A program made the position numbers and the translations under genes. A stretch of 64,000 bases of DNA from positions 1 through 64,000 of the forward strand of contig JBGSVE010000090.1 in NCBI GenBank assembly GCA_041753075.1. Reading direction: 5' to 3'. The notes under the pieces are model-generated. The model was not told where the DNA came from, did no database searches, and saw only the letters and a list, made by a program, of their open reading frames with translations. Source of the DNA: UBA6163 sp041753075. Lineage in GTDB: Bacteria; Planctomycetota; Planctomycetia; Pirellulales; Pirellulaceae. This document shows, piece after piece, positions 60,763 to 64,000 of this stretch. The stretch's first letter is position 1, and each line of letters starts with the position of its first letter.

Positions 60763-61122
60763 TTAGCGACCGATGTACAGCGAGAATCCGCTGCCGCCTC
60801 GGTATCCACCATAAGGCGACCCGTAGCCGCCGGAGTAGCCGCCGTACCCACCGCCATATCCGCCGCCGTAATTCGGACGGTAGGACTGATATCCGCCGTA
60901 CCCACCGTAGCCGCCAAATCCTGATCGATTGGGACCGATGTACGGTGTGGAATGATGATGGTGACTTGGGTAGGGCAAAGCCACGACCGGCCGTTGGCTG
61001 TAGTAGCCGCCGTAACCGTAGCCGCCGCCATTGCAGTACGGGTCATAGGCCGACGCCGAACCCGCAGCCAAAATCACGCCAAATACGGCCAACACTGACG
61101 CCAACATAAATCGCTTAAACAT
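60763..61122 (-). CDS. Gly/Tyr-rich secreted protein, paralogue 2
   Basis: A 119-residue protein with ATG 61122 preceded by GGAG at nine bases. The signal peptide MFKRFMLASVLAVFGVILAA ends SASA-YDP. The first residues MFKRFMLA and the last YRGGSGFSLYIGR are shared with paralogue 1, 149 bases away, while the middle differs: a His-rich patch SHHHHSTPY and Gly-Tyr runs such as GGYGGYGGYQSYRPNYGG. It is a tandem duplicate that has diverged in the repeat-rich centre. Structural or surface role is inferred only from composition. The open frame back to 61200 is not used. Confidence 0.75.
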   Translation of the reverse strand: MFKRFMLASVLAVFGVILAAGSASAYDPYCNGGGYGYGGYYSQRPVVALPYPSHHHHSTPYIGPNRSGFGGYGGYGGYQSYRPNYGGGYGGGYGGYSGGYGSPYGGYRGGSGFSLYIGR

Positions 61123-61342
61123 CTTCACGCACTCCAGGGAAAGGACGGCCAGCCATCGGCAGCGGCGGCAACAGGCGTTGCACTTTCTCGCGCCAGACAA
61201 CGCTTATGAATAAAGCAGCCGGTGTGCCAGAGTGCGTCCGGCCTAATCGAGATTGTCGTAAAGAGCTACGCAACAAGAGTTTGCAGCAAAAGTCGAACCT
61301 TTCAATCTGAATTTGTATGTGTCGAAATGACGACAGCTTGGC

Positions 61343-62053
61343 TCAAAGTGACGGCGCTGCTTTTCCGATCAAGTCGGATCCGTTGCCGCGCCGGCGCAGA
61401 CGGATGATGCCGCCGGTGAGTAATGTGCCAATTAGGCACAGCGACGCAGGTTCGGGAATCGCGACGGCAGTACCGATTGTGGCGACCGAAAACGTCAATT
61501 GGTTGGTGTCGTCAGGTGAAAAGCCGTCCAAGAAGGCGGTGTCGGCACCGGCGGCGAAGTCCGCCAGTTGAAGCGTGGTCACGTCATTGGGATTCAGCGA
61601 CCTGGTAAACGTCAATGTCGCAATCAGCACGTCGAAGTCGTTTCCCACCGGCACCCTAACGATCCCGTCATTGATGTTTGTGCCCGCCGCGAAAACTCCA
61701 GCGACGAAGCCCGCGTCGCTGCGCGAACTGGACCCCGTATCGTCAAAATCGACCGTGTTGATAACTATTCGCGAGGATGGATTTGCCGAATCAGGAATCG
61801 TTGAGCCCATTCCCGTTGTCGAAGACGCGTAATTAACACTAAAGCCGGCGGCGAACAAGCCATCGAGACCTCCGGCGGCCAACCGCGCGACGCTGCCACC
61901 CGTGGCGGTTTCGCGAAGCAGCACACCGACGTTCACCGTTGCACCGGGCGCTGCGTCATAGTTCGATTGATCAAAAATAAATTGATACATCAGCGCCGCG
62001 TTTGCGGGCGACATCGCGAACAAGCAGACGCAAAACACGAAAGCGGTCTTCAT
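61343..62053 (-). CDS. PEP-CTERM exported protein
   Basis: A 236-residue protein. ATG 62053 gives the signal peptide MKTAFVFCVCLFAMSPANAA. The body is a beta-rich domain with YQFIFDQSNYDAAPGATVNV, SVARLAAGGLDGLFAAGFSV and DVLIATLTFTRSLNPNDVTT, resembling cohesin-type or spheroid-like folds. The C-terminus has the sorting signature VAIPEPASLCLIGTLLTGGI followed by RLRRR: a Pro-Glu-Pro motif, a membrane helix and a basic tail, recognised by exosortase and likely leading to surface attachment. The xylanase gene lies immediately upstream on the same strand, its stop at 62058 only four bases before this ATG, so they are likely cotranscribed. Confidence 0.82.
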   Translation of the reverse strand: MKTAFVFCVCLFAMSPANAALMYQFIFDQSNYDAAPGATVNVGVLLRETATGGSVARLAAGGLDGLFAAGFSVNYASSTTGMGSTIPDSANPSSRIVINTVDFDDTGSSSRSDAGFVAGVFAAGTNINDGIVRVPVGNDFDVLIATLTFTRSLNPNDVTTLQLADFAAGADTAFLDGFSPDDTNQLTFSVATIGTAVAIPEPASLCLIGTLLTGGIIRLRRRGNGSDLIGKAAPSL

Positions 62054-62057
62054 CAAA

Positions 62058-64000
62058 TCACTCGGGGCCAAAAGGGACATTGAGGTTTCTACGCATCGCA
62101 AGTAAATCAATGGAATCAACGTCGCCGTCTTGGCGTTCGTCGAAGTAACTACGGTAGTTGGGATGACTTGTTGGAACATTCAAGGAGCGACGAAAGTTTA
62201 TCAGGTCCAGGGCGTCAACATCGCGGTCGCCATTGGAATCGCCAAATAGCCGGAAGAACAGGTCATTGGGGTTTTCGCCAAAGACGCGGTTGCCGCCCGG
62301 AGTGCCATTTTGATCGCCGTCAATCGCGATGCCAGCCGGATTGGTGACCAAATTCGCGTTAATGGTCAATTGATAATTTCCGGCGACTAGCGATCCGTCT
62401 TGAAAAAAAGCTCCGCCGAAGGAGACGGTGTAGACACGGTTTCCTGAATTGGGCACAGGTGCCGCCGTCGCCGTAACACTTCCGCCCGTCGCACCTTTCT
62501 TGATAACGGTAATCGCGTCGGACCCCAGCGTCACCGGTCCGTCAAACTCAACGGTGACTTGATTGACGAGCGACCGCTGGGTGGTTCCGTCGCCGACGAT
62601 GATTTCACTGACTCGCGTCGCCGCCGGGCCATCGACGAAACTGATGCCCAGTGTCGTCGCCGTCGCCGAGCCGAACCGACCATCAGCGCTGGTAACCGTC
62701 GTGGTTAGGTTCGCAGTCTGCGGCCCTTCCAGCGTGTAGTCATTCACTGGGGTCAGCAAAACCGGTTGCGGAATGTTCCAATTGATCGGCGTGAAGACGA
62801 GTTGACTTGGTGATACGGCGACTTGGCTTGTCGGCCCGATCGTAACAATCACATCGGACAGCGGTGCCTGAAACAGCGTGGCCGTCGTCGTTGCGCCTGC
62901 GCCCTCGGTGCCGCTGAGTTGGGTTTGCGACCAAACGACACCAGGCAGCGTCACGGTCGTCGTTCCATCGGCGACAAAATCAGCGAGCGATTTGGTGACG
63001 ACTTGATCGCCGAGCGTAACAGTAACCAGGTAATCACCTTTGAAAACATCTGCGGACAACGAACCGTTACGCGTGGTGCCGCGGGTATCGGTCCACCAAC
63101 TTCCAAACACCAAGTCTTCGTAGACTTGGCCATGGGGCCGGATCGAAAAATCAAGGTTGTATAGCGCCGCATCGGGTTGATAATGGGCTCCGGCCCAGAA
63201 GCCCCAATTGATAAATTCGTCGATCGCAGGTTGGCTGAACGACTGTGTCAAATAATCACGCAGATAGTCGGCTTGAAGCTGTTTGTCGTTGCTTGTGACG
63301 TCAAACTCAGTAATCGCAATCGGCAATGCGAACTGCGTATTGTAGGACTGGATCAGTTGTCCCAGCACGGCGATATCGGTGAGGTTGCCTTCGTCGTAGT
63401 GGCTTTGCTCGCCAATTCGTTCAATGGAATCGTTGGCGTTGTTTCCGTCATTGGTCTTTAGCAATCCCAGAAAGTAGTCGAACGCGGCGCGATGCGCGGT
63501 GTTGTTCCCGTTGCGGGCGAAGATTGCATAATCATTCAAGATCCGCTCAGTGTTAGGTGATAAGGCGCGAACCTGGTTAAACCAATCGACGACAACCTGG
63601 TCACCCAGAATCGTCATCACATCAAAATTGTCAAACGGCTCGTTGACTACGTCCCATTGGGTGGCAAAGTCTTTAAATGTATTGACCGCATCGGCAACGC
63701 GTACTGCGACGGTCGTGCGTAAATAATCCGCCGCCGCGACGGAGCCTTGCGAAGCCAACAACGAGTCGTATTGGGTCCAAACGCTGGCGGGCATATTTCG
63801 TCGGCTCGGCCAAACGATGTTATGACCACGCAACTGCAAACCGTTGTCACGCACCCAGTTCGCCGCCTGCAGCGCGCGAGCTTGGTCTTGCAAGTACGTC
63901 GGCCACTTCAAGCTGTTTTCGATCGTGACCGTATTGAACAGCCGTGTGATTTCGCTTTGATACTTGGTCGCATTCAACCCGCCGGCACCGGTGGTGTCGA
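62058..64000 (-). CDS. GH10 endo-xylanase with Calx-beta-like and dockerin-like parts (5' end off window)
   Basis: The frame is open to the right edge, so the N-terminus is missing. The visible part starts within a glycoside hydrolase family 10 barrel: acid/base Glu in QWDVVNEPFDNFDV (residue 113 counted from the codon at 63977) and nucleophile Glu in PIAITEFDVTSND (224). The family also shows RGHNIVWPSRRNMP and INWGFWAGAHYQPDAALYNL. A Calx-beta-like strand region lies around 350-450 (SGTEGAGATTTATLFQAPLS). The C-terminus is a paired EF-hand/dockerin-type unit, GDSNGDRDVDALDLINFRRS and ERQDGDVDSIDLLAMRRNLN, that probably binds Ca2+ and the cell surface. It hydrolyses beta-1,4-xylan or a related glycan. 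Confidence 0.85.
   Translation of the reverse strand, partial: DTTGAGGLNATKYQSEITRLFNTVTIENSLKWPTYLQDQARALQAANWVRDNGLQLRGHNIVWPSRRNMPASVWTQYDSLLASQGSVAAADYLRTTVAVRVADAVNTFKDFATQWDVVNEPFDNFDVMTILGDQVVVDWFNQVRALSPNTERILNDYAIFARNGNNTAHRAAFDYFLGLLKTNDGNNANDSIERIGEQSHYDEGNLTDIAVLGQLIQSYNTQFALPIAITEFDVTSNDKQLQADYLRDYLTQSFSQPAIDEFINWGFWAGAHYQPDAALYNLDFSIRPHGQVYEDLVFGSWWTDTRGTTRNGSLSADVFKGDYLVTVTLGDQVVTKSLADFVADGTTTVTLPGVVWSQTQLSGTEGAGATTTATLFQAPLSDVIVTIGPTSQVAVSPSQLVFTPINWNIPQPVLLTPVNDYTLEGPQTANLTTTVTSADGRFGSATATTLGISFVDGPAATRVSEIIVGDGTTQRSLVNQVTVEFDGPVTLGSDAITVIKKGATGGSVTATAAPVPNSGNRVYTVSFGGAFFQDGSLVAGNYQLTINANLVTNPAGIAIDGDQNGTPGGNRVFGENPNDLFFRLFGDSNGDRDVDALDLINFRRSLNVPTSHPNYRSYFDERQDGDVDSIDLLAMRRNLNVPFGPE

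Noticed and set aside
1..64000. tRNA or rRNA genes
   Set aside because: No cloverleaf with a TTCGAxxC arm and discriminator was seen in any intergenic gap, and no rRNA-like block was present.
1..64000. CRISPR arrays or prophage
   Set aside because: No series of equally spaced direct repeats and no terminase, capsid or integrase genes. The palindromic repeats are single or paired elements, not arrays.

Overview
The window looks like chromosomal DNA from a marine-type planctomycete of the Rhodopirellula/Pirellulaceae kind. The evidence is four formylglycine sulfatases, a paired DUF1549/DUF1553 heme protein and DUF1501 protein, a DUF4159-MoxR-DUF58-BatA locus, PEP-CTERM and dockerin-type endings, a zinc-dependent DUF4953-type metalloprotease, M1, S46 and C25 peptidases, and several palindromic intergenic repeats. 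The genus is inferred from gene content only; there is no rRNA or tRNA in the window to anchor it.

Layout. 1-900: the 5' part of an IS30-family transposase gene beside the 3' stump of a thioredoxin-like gene. 988-4355: a secreted sulfatase, then a decayed 2OG-Fe(II) oxygenase gene. 4448-6797: an orphan FliN-like SpoA protein, an NRDE/TANGO2 protein and an AlkC/AlkD-like HEAT protein. 6884-15226: a tightly packed six-gene plus-strand operon of TPR/gluzincin protease, DUF4159, MoxR ATPase, DUF58, BatA-like vWA protein and a DUF2887 (Rpn/PD-(D/E)XK-like) protein. 15265-19425: a ThDP-dependent 2-oxoacid decarboxylase, a DUF3592/arrestin-like membrane protein, a small arrestin-like protein and a P-loop NTPase. 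19512-31377: a PhoD phosphatase, a metzincin-type protease, and the giant WD40/cytochrome c/DUF1549/DUF1553 protein with its DUF1501 partner.

31374-37140 is a five-gene minus-strand operon (M1 peptidase, DUF6702-like, CinA-like, PPK2, methyltransferase). EboE follows on the plus strand. 38448-42831 is a minus-strand operon of a tail-anchored protein, an ABC ATPase, a permease with a beta-propeller-like insert, and Apt. 44003-48292 holds a sulfatase, a gingipain-like C25 lipoprotein and a convergent trypsin-like lipoprotein, and lies between two copies of one palindromic repeat. 49091-51276 collects repeats and a gene killed by two nonsense codons. 51277-54652 carries a small conserved protein, PurF and ProB. 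54804-64000 holds an S46 peptidase, two translationally coupled sulfatases, two Gly/Tyr-rich secreted paralogues, a PEP-CTERM protein and a GH10 xylanase with dockerin-like repeats that runs off the right edge.

The common theme is breakdown of complex sulfated polysaccharide and protein outside the cytoplasm (sulfatases, xylanase, many exported peptidases, phosphatase), plus housekeeping purine, proline and polyphosphate metabolism. No tRNA, rRNA, CRISPR array or prophage was seen. The least explained loci are the decarboxylase/arrestin/NTPase cluster, the DUF2887 gene joined to the BatA operon, the CinA homologue that has lost its amidase signature, and the families of palindromic elements.
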